Of a stretch of 64,000 nucleotides of DNA, positions 24,631-32,689 are shown piece after piece. Source of the stretch: Acidisoma sp. PAMC 29798 (lineage in GTDB: Bacteria > Pseudomonadota > Alphaproteobacteria > Acetobacterales > Acetobacteraceae); assembly GCF_030252425.1 (NCBI RefSeq), contig NZ_CP126994.1, forward strand, positions 1,364,001-1,428,000. The letters are read 5' to 3'. The notes under the pieces were generated by a model that had not been told where the DNA came from, made no database searches, and worked only from the letters and a program-made list of their open reading frames with translations. How positions within the stretch are numbered: position 1 is the stretch's first letter; every line of letters starts with the position of its first letter. The position numbers and the translations under genes were made by a program.

Positions 24631-26724
24631 ATGTCCGACTTCCGGCAGGAACTGCTCGCGGCCTTCGACGCCGAATACCGCGACCACCTCGCTGTGGTCC
24701 GCGCGGCGCTCGGTGTCGCGCGGCGCGGTGGTGCTGCCGATCGGCAGGACATCTTCCGCCGTATCCACTCCCTCAAGGGCGCCGCCCGTGCCGTCGATCT
24801 GCCCGCCGTCGCCAGCCTGTCGCATGACCTCGAAGCCTTCCTCGCCGGCTTGATCGAAAACGGCGAAACGCTCGATCGCGCGCGGATTGATGTCATCGAG
24901 CGGGGTCTCGATGACATCGAAAGCACCATCACCGGCGCCTCCGCCGAACCGGATGCACCCGCTGACGAACCCGCCCTCGGCTATGTCCGCGTCGAGCAGG
25001 CGCAGGTCGCCGATCTTGCTGCGGCCGCTGTCCAACTCGCCCAGGCGGTCGAACGGCATGACGGTCTCGGCGCGCGTTTGCTGGCGATCGAGCAATCGGC
25101 CCGCCGCGCCCGCCGCGCCCTCGAACCGCTGCTGCACGCGGCCAATGCGCCGCCCGCGCTTGTGGAGGTCGCTGCCGAACTCACCGTCACGGCGCGCGAC
25201 AGTGCCGGCGCCCGCCATGCCTTCCGGGACTCAGCCTGGGCCTTGGACGGCGCCTTGCGCCGCGTGCGCGAGGATGTAGATCGCATCGGCCTTGTCGCCG
25301 CCGAGACGGTCTTCGGGCCGATGGCACGCATGCTGCGCGATCTGGCACGCGACGAAGGTGTGGAGATCGATGCCGATTTCCGGGGGCTGGAGCTTCAGGC
25401 GGATCGCCGTGTCCTCCAAGGTCTGAAGGATGCCGTCCTGCAATTGCTGCGCAATGCCGTTAGTCACGGCACGGCCTCGGCCGCTTATCGGCGCGGCCGG
25501 GGCCTGCCTGCCGCCACCCGCATCACCCTGATGGTGAAGACCATCAACGGCCGGCTGATCGTGACCGTTTCGGATGATGGACCGGGCCCGGATCTTGAGG
25601 CCATTCGCGCCCGTGCCCTGGCAAGGGGCCTTCTCACGCCGCGCACCGCGCCTGAGGCGACGCCCGAGCAACTGATGGCCTTGGTCTTCGAGCCCGGCTT
25701 TTCGACCCGGCCGGATGTCGGCCAGCTCTCAGGTCGGGGCATGGGCCTGTCCATCGTCGCGGAAGCCGCCCGCAGCCTGCACGGCACCACCCAGATGCTG
25801 CGCCGCTCTGGTGGCGGCACGGCGGTCGAAATCGCTGTGCCGCTGTCCGTTGCCCAGCAATCTGCGATCCTGATGTCCTACGGCGATCAGATCGCCGCCG
25901 TGCCCTCGGCGGCGGTCGCAGGCCTGCTGCGCGTGCGGTTAGACCGGATCGAACCGGTGGGCGGCCGCATGTGTGTGCGCCCGGATGGCCCCGGTACGGC
26001 GCGCGCCGCGCCGGTCGCGCTGCTGTCGGACTTGCTCGGACACACAGGCGCCGGCCTGCCGTCATCGGACGGCTATGTGAAACTCGCGATCCTGCGCGGC
26101 AGCCATGGCGGCGCGGATCTCGCCATCGCCGTCGATCACTTTCAGGATGTGCGCACCTTCCTCGTCCATACCGCCGAGATCGTCGGCCTCGACACCGACC
26201 TCGTCTCGGGCTTTGTGTTGCTGGAGAACGAGATCGTCGCGCCCTTGCTCTCGCCGGACGGGCTGAGTGCCGCCGCCCATCGGCACGGTGGCTGGGCGGG
26301 CGATACGCGCGCGGTGACGCAGGTCGCTGGGCCACCGCGACCCCATAAGATCCTGGTGGTCGATGACTCCCTCACCAGCCGCACGCTGGAAAAGAGCATC
26401 TTGGAGGCCCAGGGCTACCGCGTCGTCACGGCGGTGGATGGGCTGGCGGCACTAGACTTGTTGCGATCCCTGATCGGTCATGGGCCGGAGGGTGCGGTTG
26501 ACATGGTCCTCGCGGATGTCGAGATGCCGCGCATGGATGGATTTTCCCTTCTGGAAGCCATGAAGAGTGACCCGGCACTCGCCGGCATTCCCGTCATCAT
26601 GATGACGTCGCGGGAAGCCCCCGCCGATGTGCGCCGTGGGCTCGACCTGGGCGCCAGCGCCTATATCGCTAAACAGACCTTTGATCAGCGCGACCTTCTG
26701 GGCGCGATCGGGCGGCTGCTGTGA
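24631..26724 (+). CDS. Hybrid CheA histidine kinase with C-terminal receiver
   Basis: A 697-residue kinase. The Hpt domain has phospho-acceptor His46 (RIHSLKGAARAVDL). The ATPase domain shows an N-box (LLRNAVSHG), G1 (VSDDGPGPD) and G2 (GRGMGLSIV). A CheW-like domain follows (AILMSYGDQIAAVPSAAVAG), and residues 572-697 are a receiver with acceptor Asp629 (VLADVEMPRMDG). This is the WspE/FrzE/CheA3-type hybrid. The attached receiver may act as a phosphate sink or select the output partner. The family B repeat separates it from the MCP, and its stop overlaps the cheB start. Confidence 0.95.
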   Translation: MSDFRQELLAAFDAEYRDHLAVVRAALGVARRGGAADRQDIFRRIHSLKGAARAVDLPAVASLSHDLEAFLAGLIENGETLDRARIDVIERGLDDIESTITGASAEPDAPADEPALGYVRVEQAQVADLAAAAVQLAQAVERHDGLGARLLAIEQSARRARRALEPLLHAANAPPALVEVAAELTVTARDSAGARHAFRDSAWALDGALRRVREDVDRIGLVAAETVFGPMARMLRDLARDEGVEIDADFRGLELQADRRVLQGLKDAVLQLLRNAVSHGTASAAYRRGRGLPAATRITLMVKTINGRLIVTVSDDGPGPDLEAIRARALARGLLTPRTAPEATPEQLMALVFEPGFSTRPDVGQLSGRGMGLSIVAEAARSLHGTTQMLRRSGGGTAVEIAVPLSVAQQSAILMSYGDQIAAVPSAAVAGLLRVRLDRIEPVGGRMCVRPDGPGTARAAPVALLSDLLGHTGAGLPSSDGYVKLAILRGSHGGADLAIAVDHFQDVRTFLVHTAEIVGLDTDLVSGFVLLENEIVAPLLSPDGLSAAAHRHGGWAGDTRAVTQVAGPPRPHKILVVDDSLTSRTLEKSILEAQGYRVVTAVDGLAALDLLRSLIGHGPEGAVDMVLADVEMPRMDGFSLLEAMKSDPALAGIPVIMMTSREAPADVRRGLDLGASAYIAKQTFDQRDLLGAIGRLL

Positions 26725-27806
26725 ATGCCACGCCACCCGCGGCCGGCCGCGCGCCACGCCGCGTGCGGGTCATGGTGGTGGAAGACTCTGCCGTCGTGCG
26801 CAGCCTCCTGTCCCATATCATCGCCTCCGACCCACGGCTCGAAGTCGTTTCAACAGTGCCATCGGCGGAGGAGGCGATCGCCGCCATTCCACGCGTCAAG
26901 CCCGATGTCATTTCCATGGACATCCGGCTGCCCGGCATGGATGGGCTGGAGGCGACGCGCCACATCATGTCCCACCACCCGACGCCGATCGTGGTGATCG
27001 CCGATGCGGTGGGGGATCGGTCGCTTGCCATTTCGATGAATGCGTTGCGCGCCGGGGCCCTCTCTGTGGTCGAGAAGCCGGCCGGGTTTGCCCATCAGAA
27101 CCATGCGGCGATCGCCGAGACGATCCGCACACAGCTCTATATCATGAGCCAGGTTCCGGTCATTCGCAGGCGGACGATTGGCGTGCGCCTCCACCCCGCA
27201 GATGTCGCGGGCATCGATCGGCTCCCCGGTCGGCCGCAGATGGCCGCGATCGTCGCCTCCACCGGTGGGCCGCCCGCGCTTGCCCGGCTGCTGGGCGCGC
27301 TGCCGGCCGATGTCCCTGTGCCCATTTTGATCGTGCAGCATATGGGCGCGCCCTTCATGCATGGCTTCGCCACATGGTTGAACGGCATCGTGCCCCAGAC
27401 CGTCAGCCTCGCCGTCGCGGGCGAGGTGCCGCTGCCGGGCCATGTCTATGTCGCGCCCGGCGACCAGCATCTGACCGTGGCGGCGGATGGCACCCTGCAC
27501 CTTGGCCATGGCAAGCCGGTCGCCGGCCAAAGACCCTCCGGCAGCGTGTTGTTCCAGTCCCTCGCCACCGTCCTTGGGGCACGGGCCATCGGTGTGCTGC
27601 TGACGGGCATGGGCGATGATGGCGCCCAGGGCCTGCTCGCCATGCGCCGCGCCGGGGCGATCACCATCACCGAGGATGAGAGCAGTGCCGTGGTCTATGG
27701 CATGCCGGCTTCCGCCGTGAAGATCGGGGCGTCCGGCGCCAGCCTGCCGCTCGATCGGATCGGGCATAGCGTGTTGCGCGCGATCACCGCAGGCGCACCC
27801 TCATGA
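26721..27806 (+). CDS. CheB-type methylesterase response regulator
   Basis: A 361-residue protein with a GTG start overlapping the CheA stop. Residues 15-135 are a receiver (VMVVEDSAVVRS) with acceptor Asp67 (VISMDIRLPGMDG). The esterase domain shows the catalytic serine region IVASTGGPPAL, the histidine region IVQHMGAPF and the aspartate region LLTGMGDDGAQG, all intact. It would remove methyl groups added by the CheR protein and reset the receptor, under phosphorylation by the hybrid CheA. Confidence 0.94.
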   Translation: MNATPPAAGRAPRRVRVMVVEDSAVVRSLLSHIIASDPRLEVVSTVPSAEEAIAAIPRVKPDVISMDIRLPGMDGLEATRHIMSHHPTPIVVIADAVGDRSLAISMNALRAGALSVVEKPAGFAHQNHAAIAETIRTQLYIMSQVPVIRRRTIGVRLHPADVAGIDRLPGRPQMAAIVASTGGPPALARLLGALPADVPVPILIVQHMGAPFMHGFATWLNGIVPQTVSLAVAGEVPLPGHVYVAPGDQHLTVAADGTLHLGHGKPVAGQRPSGSVLFQSLATVLGARAIGVLLTGMGDDGAQGLLAMRRAGAITITEDESSAVVYGMPASAVKIGASGASLPLDRIGHSVLRAITAGAPS

Positions 27807-27819
27807 GGAACACAGCCTG

Positions 27820-29544
27820 ATGGCCGAGGGAAGCGTGCCGCGCATGCCCAGCCTGCTGGTTGTCGAGGATTCCGAAACCCAGGCTCTCGTCATTCGCCGC
27901 ACCTTGGAGCGGCATGGGTTTCAGGTCGATCGTGCGGCCTCGGCCGAGGCGGCGCTCGATCATCTCAACCGCAAGCTGCCCGATCTCGTCATCGCCGATT
28001 ACCACCTGCCGGGCATGAATGGTGGCGAGTTGTCGCGCCAGATCCGGCTGAACGGCCGCACCCGTTCCATCCCGCTTCTCATGCTGACCGAGGCCGCCGA
28101 AGCGGATACCGAGCGTGAGGGGCTGGAAAGCGGCGCCGACGCCTATGTGTCCAAGTCGGCCGACATGGACTTCATGATCCTGCGCATTCGCGCCTTGCTG
28201 CGGCAACGGCCTGCGGTGCAGAGCGCGGGCGATGAAAGCCAAACGGTGGAAACGCCCCACTTCCGGCGCATCCGCTTCCTGGTCGTGGATGATCAAGCCG
28301 GCAGCAGCGTGGCACTGCGGCGCTTGCTCGAAAAGGATGGCTATCTGGTCGATGACGTCGCGTCCCTTGACGCGGCAAAGGTCGCTCTTACGGATGCCGC
28401 CAATCCGGTCGATTGCGTGCTCGTCACGCTGCATGCCACCCGGTTCGACAGCGTGGAGCTGTGCCGCAGGCTCGACGTATTGCGCCAGGCGGAGATCGCC
28501 GAACGCGGCGCATCCCGTTTCCTACTCGTCGGCATCGAGCGCGATGGCGACGAACCGAAGGAGCTTCTGGCCCGCGCCTTCGATGCGGGGTTGGACGAGT
28601 TCATTCCGCCCGCGCTGGATGAGGGTGTCGTGCGAGTACGCCTGCGCGCCATCGTGCGGCGGAAGCTGCTGCAGGATGAGATGCAGCAGGCGGAAGTCGA
28701 TCGTCGCAATCGGGCGGTCACGCTGGAACGCGCGCGGATGGCCGAGGCCCTGAGTCAGGCCAATATCGAACTGGGCGCCATCAACACCAAGCTGGTCGAA
28801 ACCCAGGCGAAGCTGGTGCAGGCGGCGAAAATGGCCTCGCTGGGTGAGCTGGTGGCCGGCATTGCGCATGAAATCAACAATCCGCTCGCCTTCATCCTGG
28901 CCCATCAAGGCACGGTGGAGCGGCTGCTCGCCAAGGTCGGCGCTGGGGAAGGCACCGATGAGGCGGCGCGCGCCGTCATCGCCAAGGCCCGGGACCGCAC
29001 CATGGCCATGGGCACGGGCCTCAAGCGCATTCAGGACCTGGTGCTCAACCTTCGCCGCTTTTCGCGCATGGATGAGGGCGGCTTTCAGAACGTCGATATC
29101 TTCGAAGCGATCGATACGGTATTGACGCTATTGAGCCCGAAACTGGGTGACCGCGTGACCATCAGCCGGCGTTATGACGGGCCGTCCGTGCTGTGGTGCT
29201 CACCCGCCTTGCTCAATCATGTGGTCATGAACATCGTCAGCAACGCGGCGGATGCGATCGCGGGACCAGGCCGGATCGCGATCGCGACGGAGGTGGGGCA
29301 GGGTGGCTACATCATCCAGATCGACGATTCTGGGCCCGGCGTGCCGGATGCGTTGCAGGAGCGTGTCTTCGAACCCTTCTTCACCACGAAGGACATCGGC
29401 GCCGGCACTGGCCTTGGCCTCGCAATCGCCTATACCGTTGTGCAGGCCCATAAGGGCACCATAACGGTCGGGCGCTCCGCGCTCGGCGGCGCATCCTTCA
29501 GGATCGTGGTGCCCACGGCATCGCAGGCGGCAACGGGAGAATGA
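27820..29544 (+). CDS. Soluble histidine kinase with two N-terminal receivers (CheS3-like)
   Basis: A 574-residue protein without membrane segments. Receiver 1 (residues 10-130) has VVEDSETQ and acceptor Asp60 (VIADYHLPGMNG). Receiver 2 (about 147-270) keeps VVDDQAGSS but has Thr203 where the acceptor Asp should be (CVLVTLHATRF). A coiled coil at about 285-335 leads to HisKA with His350 (GIAHEINNPLAF) and an ATPase domain with GTGLGLAIAYT. The layout is that of CheS3, the kinase controlled by a chemosensory CheA in Rhodospirillum centenum, as I recall it. It lies directly behind cheB, 13 bases on. Confidence 0.9.
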   Translation: MAEGSVPRMPSLLVVEDSETQALVIRRTLERHGFQVDRAASAEAALDHLNRKLPDLVIADYHLPGMNGGELSRQIRLNGRTRSIPLLMLTEAAEADTEREGLESGADAYVSKSADMDFMILRIRALLRQRPAVQSAGDESQTVETPHFRRIRFLVVDDQAGSSVALRRLLEKDGYLVDDVASLDAAKVALTDAANPVDCVLVTLHATRFDSVELCRRLDVLRQAEIAERGASRFLLVGIERDGDEPKELLARAFDAGLDEFIPPALDEGVVRVRLRAIVRRKLLQDEMQQAEVDRRNRAVTLERARMAEALSQANIELGAINTKLVETQAKLVQAAKMASLGELVAGIAHEINNPLAFILAHQGTVERLLAKVGAGEGTDEAARAVIAKARDRTMAMGTGLKRIQDLVLNLRRFSRMDEGGFQNVDIFEAIDTVLTLLSPKLGDRVTISRRYDGPSVLWCSPALLNHVVMNIVSNAADAIAGPGRIAIATEVGQGGYIIQIDDSGPGVPDALQERVFEPFFTTKDIGAGTGLGLAIAYTVVQAHKGTITVGRSALGGASFRIVVPTASQAATGE

Positions 29545-31058
29545 CGGCGACGATGGCGACGAGCAGCGGGGGTGCCATGAGCAGCGGGGAGCGCGGCACG
29601 ATCCTGATCGTGGACGATGAACCCGAAATCCTCACAGCCCTTCGCGATCTTCTGGAGGATGAGTTCGACGTCTGGAGCGCCGTCTCACCGCTGACCGCCT
29701 TGGAGATTTTGGCAGACGAGCCGAGCATTTCCGTCGTCGTCTCCGATCAGCGGATGCCGGAGATGACCGGTGACGTGCTGCTCACCAAGGTCCGCGAGAT
29801 CTCCGATGCGCAGACAATCCTTCTGACCGGCTACGCGGATCTCGATGCCGTGGTCAGCGCGATCAATAATGGTCGCATCTCAGCCTATGCGCAAAAGCCG
29901 TGGGAGCCGACGCTGCTGATGAGCATGGTCGCCAATGCCCATGAGCAATGCCATTTGCGGCGCGCGCTGCGGCTGGAACAGGCTCTGCTGCGTGGCTTGA
30001 TGGATGGCAGCCAGGATCCGGTCTCCTTCAAGGACAGCCAGGGCCGTTTCGTCCGTCTCAATGCCGCCAAGGCTGCGTCCCTCGGTCATCCGGTGGAGGC
30101 GTGTCTGCATCATCGGGAGCCGGAGCTGATCGGCGTCGTGGAGGAGGCGGCAGGCATCGCGGCTGCGGAAGCCGAGGCTTTCGCCCTTGGCCATGGCATT
30201 GAAAAGATCGAGGAACGGACGGGGCCGAACGGCACGCGGTTCATCCAGGTCAGCCGGGTGCCGATTGTCGGGCAGGACGGCGCGCCGGCCCGGATCGCGA
30301 TCTTGGAGCATGACATCACCGATCGCCGGTTGATGGAAAACCGCCTGTATCAAGCGGAGAAGATGCAGGCCCTCGGCACCATGGCCGGCGGCGTCGCGCA
30401 TGACTTCAACAATCTGCTGACGGCCATTCTTGGTAGTCTGGAACTGGCGCTTCGGCGTAATGATGGCGATGCACGGCTGGAGCGGCTGTTGCAGAACGCG
30501 ACCATGGCGGCCGAACGCGGAACGACACTGACGCAAAGATTGCTGACCTTCAGCCGGCAACGCGACCTGTCCCTGCGCTCGGTCGATGCGCGCCAACTCA
30601 TCCATGAAATGCAGGATCTCATCCTGCGCAGCATCGGGTCGGGCATCACGGTCGAGGAGGATTTGGCGCCGGACCTTTGGCTCGCGCATGTCGATCCGGA
30701 TCAGCTCGAACTCGCACTCCTAAATCTCTGCATCAATGCGCGGGATGCGATGCCGGACGGCGGCCACCTTGTGCTCGCAACGCGTAACGTGGTCGTGCGT
30801 GAGACGGATGGGTTTGATCTATCGCCTGGCGATTACGTGGCGATCGGCGTGCGCGACACGGGCACAGGCATTCCAGCCGATGTCATCACGCGCGTGTTCG
30901 AGCCGTTTTTCACCACCAAGCCCATCGGCAAGGGCACCGGCCTCGGCCTGTCGATGGTCTATGGTCTGGCACAGCAGGCGGGTGGCGTCGCGCGCGTCAT
31001 CAGCCCGCCGGGCGGCGGGACGACGGTCGAGATTTTGCTGCCACGGGCGAGTGCTTAG
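29541..31058 (+). CDS. Soluble receiver-PAS-histidine kinase
   Basis: A 505-residue protein without membrane segments whose ATG overlaps the previous stop (ATGA); later ATGs at codons 5 and 13 are possible starts. Receiver with acceptor Asp69 ([12 protein letters not shown]) and the [16 protein letters not shown] pattern of RpfG-like receivers. A PAS domain (residues about 150-275) is followed by HisKA with His287 ([14 protein letters not shown]) and an ATPase domain ([13 protein letters not shown]). There is no C-terminal receiver, so it must hand its phosphate to another protein not encoded here. It is the last gene of the operon. Confidence 0.9.
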   Translation: MTATMATSSGGAMSSGERGTILIVDDEPEILTALRDLLEDEFDVWSAVSPLTALEILADEPSISVVVSDQRMPEMTGDVLLTKVREISDAQTILLTGYADLDAVVSAINNGRISAYAQKPWEPTLLMSMVANAHEQCHLRRALRLEQALLRGLMDGSQDPVSFKDSQGRFVRLNAAKAASLGHPVEACLHHREPELIGVVEEAAGIAAAEAEAFALGHGIEKIEERTGPNGTRFIQVSRVPIVGQDGAPARIAILEHDITDRRLMENRLYQAEKMQALGTMAGGVAHDFNNLLTAILGSLELALRRNDGDARLERLLQNATMAAERGTTLTQRLLTFSRQRDLSLRSVDARQLIHEMQDLILRSIGSGITVEEDLAPDLWLAHVDPDQLELALLNLCINARDAMPDGGHLVLATRNVVVRETDGFDLSPGDYVAIGVRDTGTGIPADVITRVFEPFFTTKPIGKGTGLGLSMVYGLAQQAGGVARVISPPGGGTTVEILLPRASA

Positions 31059-31072
31059 GCACAGCTAAGTTT

Positions 31073-31143
31073 GGTGGATGACGCTTCGCTCATCCACCCT
31101 ACACCGCCACATCGTAGGCCGGAAAAGCGCAGCGCCTTCCGCC
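31073..31143. repeat. Family A palindromes, inverted pair
   Basis: Units at 31073-31102 and 31114-31143, facing each other across 11 bases, fill the gap between the end of the chemosensory operon and the convergent glycosyltransferase gene. Confidence 0.85.
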
Positions 31144-31165
31144 ATCCTCGGCGAGACCGGATAGG

Positions 31166-31930
31166 TTACCTCAGAAAAGAACCACTGAGGTTCATTTCCT
31201 CGCGGAGCATTTTCATTTCTGTCTCGTTTTGGGCGCCGCCCCTGAAGCTGCCATCCTGAAGAAGTTCGTTGCACAGAAGCCGGTTGCGCTCGATAGCCTC
31301 TGGATTGCTGTGGCTGTGGGTATCGCCGACTACGATGGGCGCCTTCAACAGATAGTAAATCGGGCGATTATTCTCATAGCGTCCACCATAGCCAAGGCGC
31401 ATGAGGCGCAAGGAATGTTCGACATGCCCAAAGCCAAAGCCCTTAAAGCGAGTGTCTAGAAAACCGCCGAATAGCACTGCCTCGCGGGAGAAGCAGCTGC
31501 ATTGTCCTGATACCATCGCGCAGCGGATCGGATCGTCCACAGTCCCGGTACCATCGAGATAATAGTTCTTGAACCAGTCGCCGGCCAAATTGAGGTGGCC
31601 GTATTTGGCGGCGCCATCGATCCACGGTTTCTCCCACCCGGCGTCCTGGGGGGCGGCATCATCTTCCAACAGGATGATGACGTCACATTTCTTGATATGC
31701 GCTAGCCAAAATAGCGCGCGGTTCTTGTTCCAGGCCACGCCGCGATTTGAACCGGAGACACAGGGAATGCCACTGCTCAGCATCGCTTCGCGCGTGCCAT
31801 CGGTCGAGCCATCATCAGCGACGACCAGAGTAAACGGGTATCGCGTATGCCGAATGACGGCCCCGATCGTTTCATTCAATAGGGTGCTACGATTGAATGT
31901 GATGATGCCAATGCCAAGAACAAGCGACAT
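31166..31930 (-). CDS. Family 2 glycosyltransferase
   Basis: A 254-residue GT-A fold enzyme. The nucleotide-sugar site begins GIITFNRSTLLNETIGAVIRH, the strand VVADDGSTDGTR matches GT2, and IILLEDDAAPQ holds the metal-binding acidic motif. An exported polysaccharide or protein glycan is the usual target of such enzymes, but acceptor and sugar are unknown. By eye the gene is less G+C-rich than its neighbours and uses codons such as ATA and AAT more often, which suggests recent acquisition. It has no sugar-related neighbours. A GAGGGG ribosome site is present. Confidence 0.85.
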   Translation of the reverse strand: MSLVLGIGIITFNRSTLLNETIGAVIRHTRYPFTLVVADDGSTDGTREAMLSSGIPCVSGSNRGVAWNKNRALFWLAHIKKCDVIILLEDDAAPQDAGWEKPWIDGAAKYGHLNLAGDWFKNYYLDGTGTVDDPIRCAMVSGQCSCFSREAVLFGGFLDTRFKGFGFGHVEHSLRLMRLGYGGRYENNRPIYYLLKAPIVVGDTHSHSNPEAIERNRLLCNELLQDGSFRGGAQNETEMKMLREEMNLSGSFLR

Positions 31931-31971
31931 AGATTTGCCCCTCGGAACACCGCCGCCCTGAACGGACGTTT

Positions 31972-31992
31972 CGTTCCGCCTTAAGCGGAACG
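31972..31992. other. Perfect 8-base inverted repeat (hairpin)
   Basis: CGTTCCGC, a CTTAA loop, then GCGGAACG. It lies between the msrA stop and the glycosyltransferase start on the minus strand. No T-run follows on that strand, so a regulatory or weak terminator role is only possible. Confidence 0.45.
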
Positions 31993-32046
31993 ATCGGTGA
32001 TCGAAAAGGCCTTGTCAATTCCAACCTACGGCCCCTGGAAAAGGAC

Positions 32047-32595
32047 CTAAGCCACGGCCTTCCGCCGTAGCCGATCCGTAAACTCCTTGCGGACCTTCGC
32101 GACCTTCGGCGCTACGATCACCCGGCAATACCCGGCAAACGGGTTGCGGGCGTAATAATTGTCGTGCTCGGGCTCGGCGGGATAGAAGACCGTCAGCGGT
32201 TCGATAGTGGTCACGATCCGGCCACCCCAAATGCCCCGCGCATCGATTTCCGCCAATACCTCATGCGCGACCGTCGCCTGCTCCTCTGACTCCGTCAGGA
32301 TCGTCGAGCGATATTGCGTGCCCACATCATTGCCCTGGCGGTTCAGCGTCGTCGGGTCATGGGTCGCGAAGAAGACCCGCAGCAGATCGGCGTAGGAAAT
32401 CACCTCTGGGTCGTAGGTGATCTGGATGACCTCGGCATGACCGGTGCGCCCGGTGCAGACCTGTTCATAGGTAGGATTCGGAACCGCGCCACCGGCATAG
32501 CCGGATTGGACGCCGCTCACCCCTTCCAGTTCCAGGAACACCGCTTCGGTGCACCAGAAGCAGCCGCCGCCGACCGTCGCCGTGCTCGTTGCCAT
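32047..32595 (-). CDS. msrA: Peptide methionine sulfoxide reductase A
   Basis: A 182-residue enzyme from the ATG at 32595. The catalytic GCFWC motif is at residues 10-14, and GYAGGAVPNPTYEQVCTG, TLNRQGNDVGTQYRS and QHDN-like HDNYYARNP follow as in MsrA. It reduces methionine-S-sulfoxide in proteins with thioredoxin. The C-terminus carries extra Cys (GYCRVIV) that could resolve the disulfide. The ORF runs further upstream but without conserved content. It is divergent from the kinase-aldolase fusion gene 94 bases away. Confidence 0.95.
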   Translation of the reverse strand: MATSTATVGGGCFWCTEAVFLELEGVSGVQSGYAGGAVPNPTYEQVCTGRTGHAEVIQITYDPEVISYADLLRVFFATHDPTTLNRQGNDVGTQYRSTILTESEEQATVAHEVLAEIDARGIWGGRIVTTIEPLTVFYPAEPEHDNYYARNPFAGYCRVIVAPKVAKVRKEFTDRLRRKAVA

Positions 32596-32689
32596 CGTTT
32601 GTCCCCTGCTTTGACCAAATGCTCGCCAAGGCATATCGGCATCCGGGCGCGACCGCAAAAGGGTTTGCGCGGGGCCAGGGGAAGCAGAC

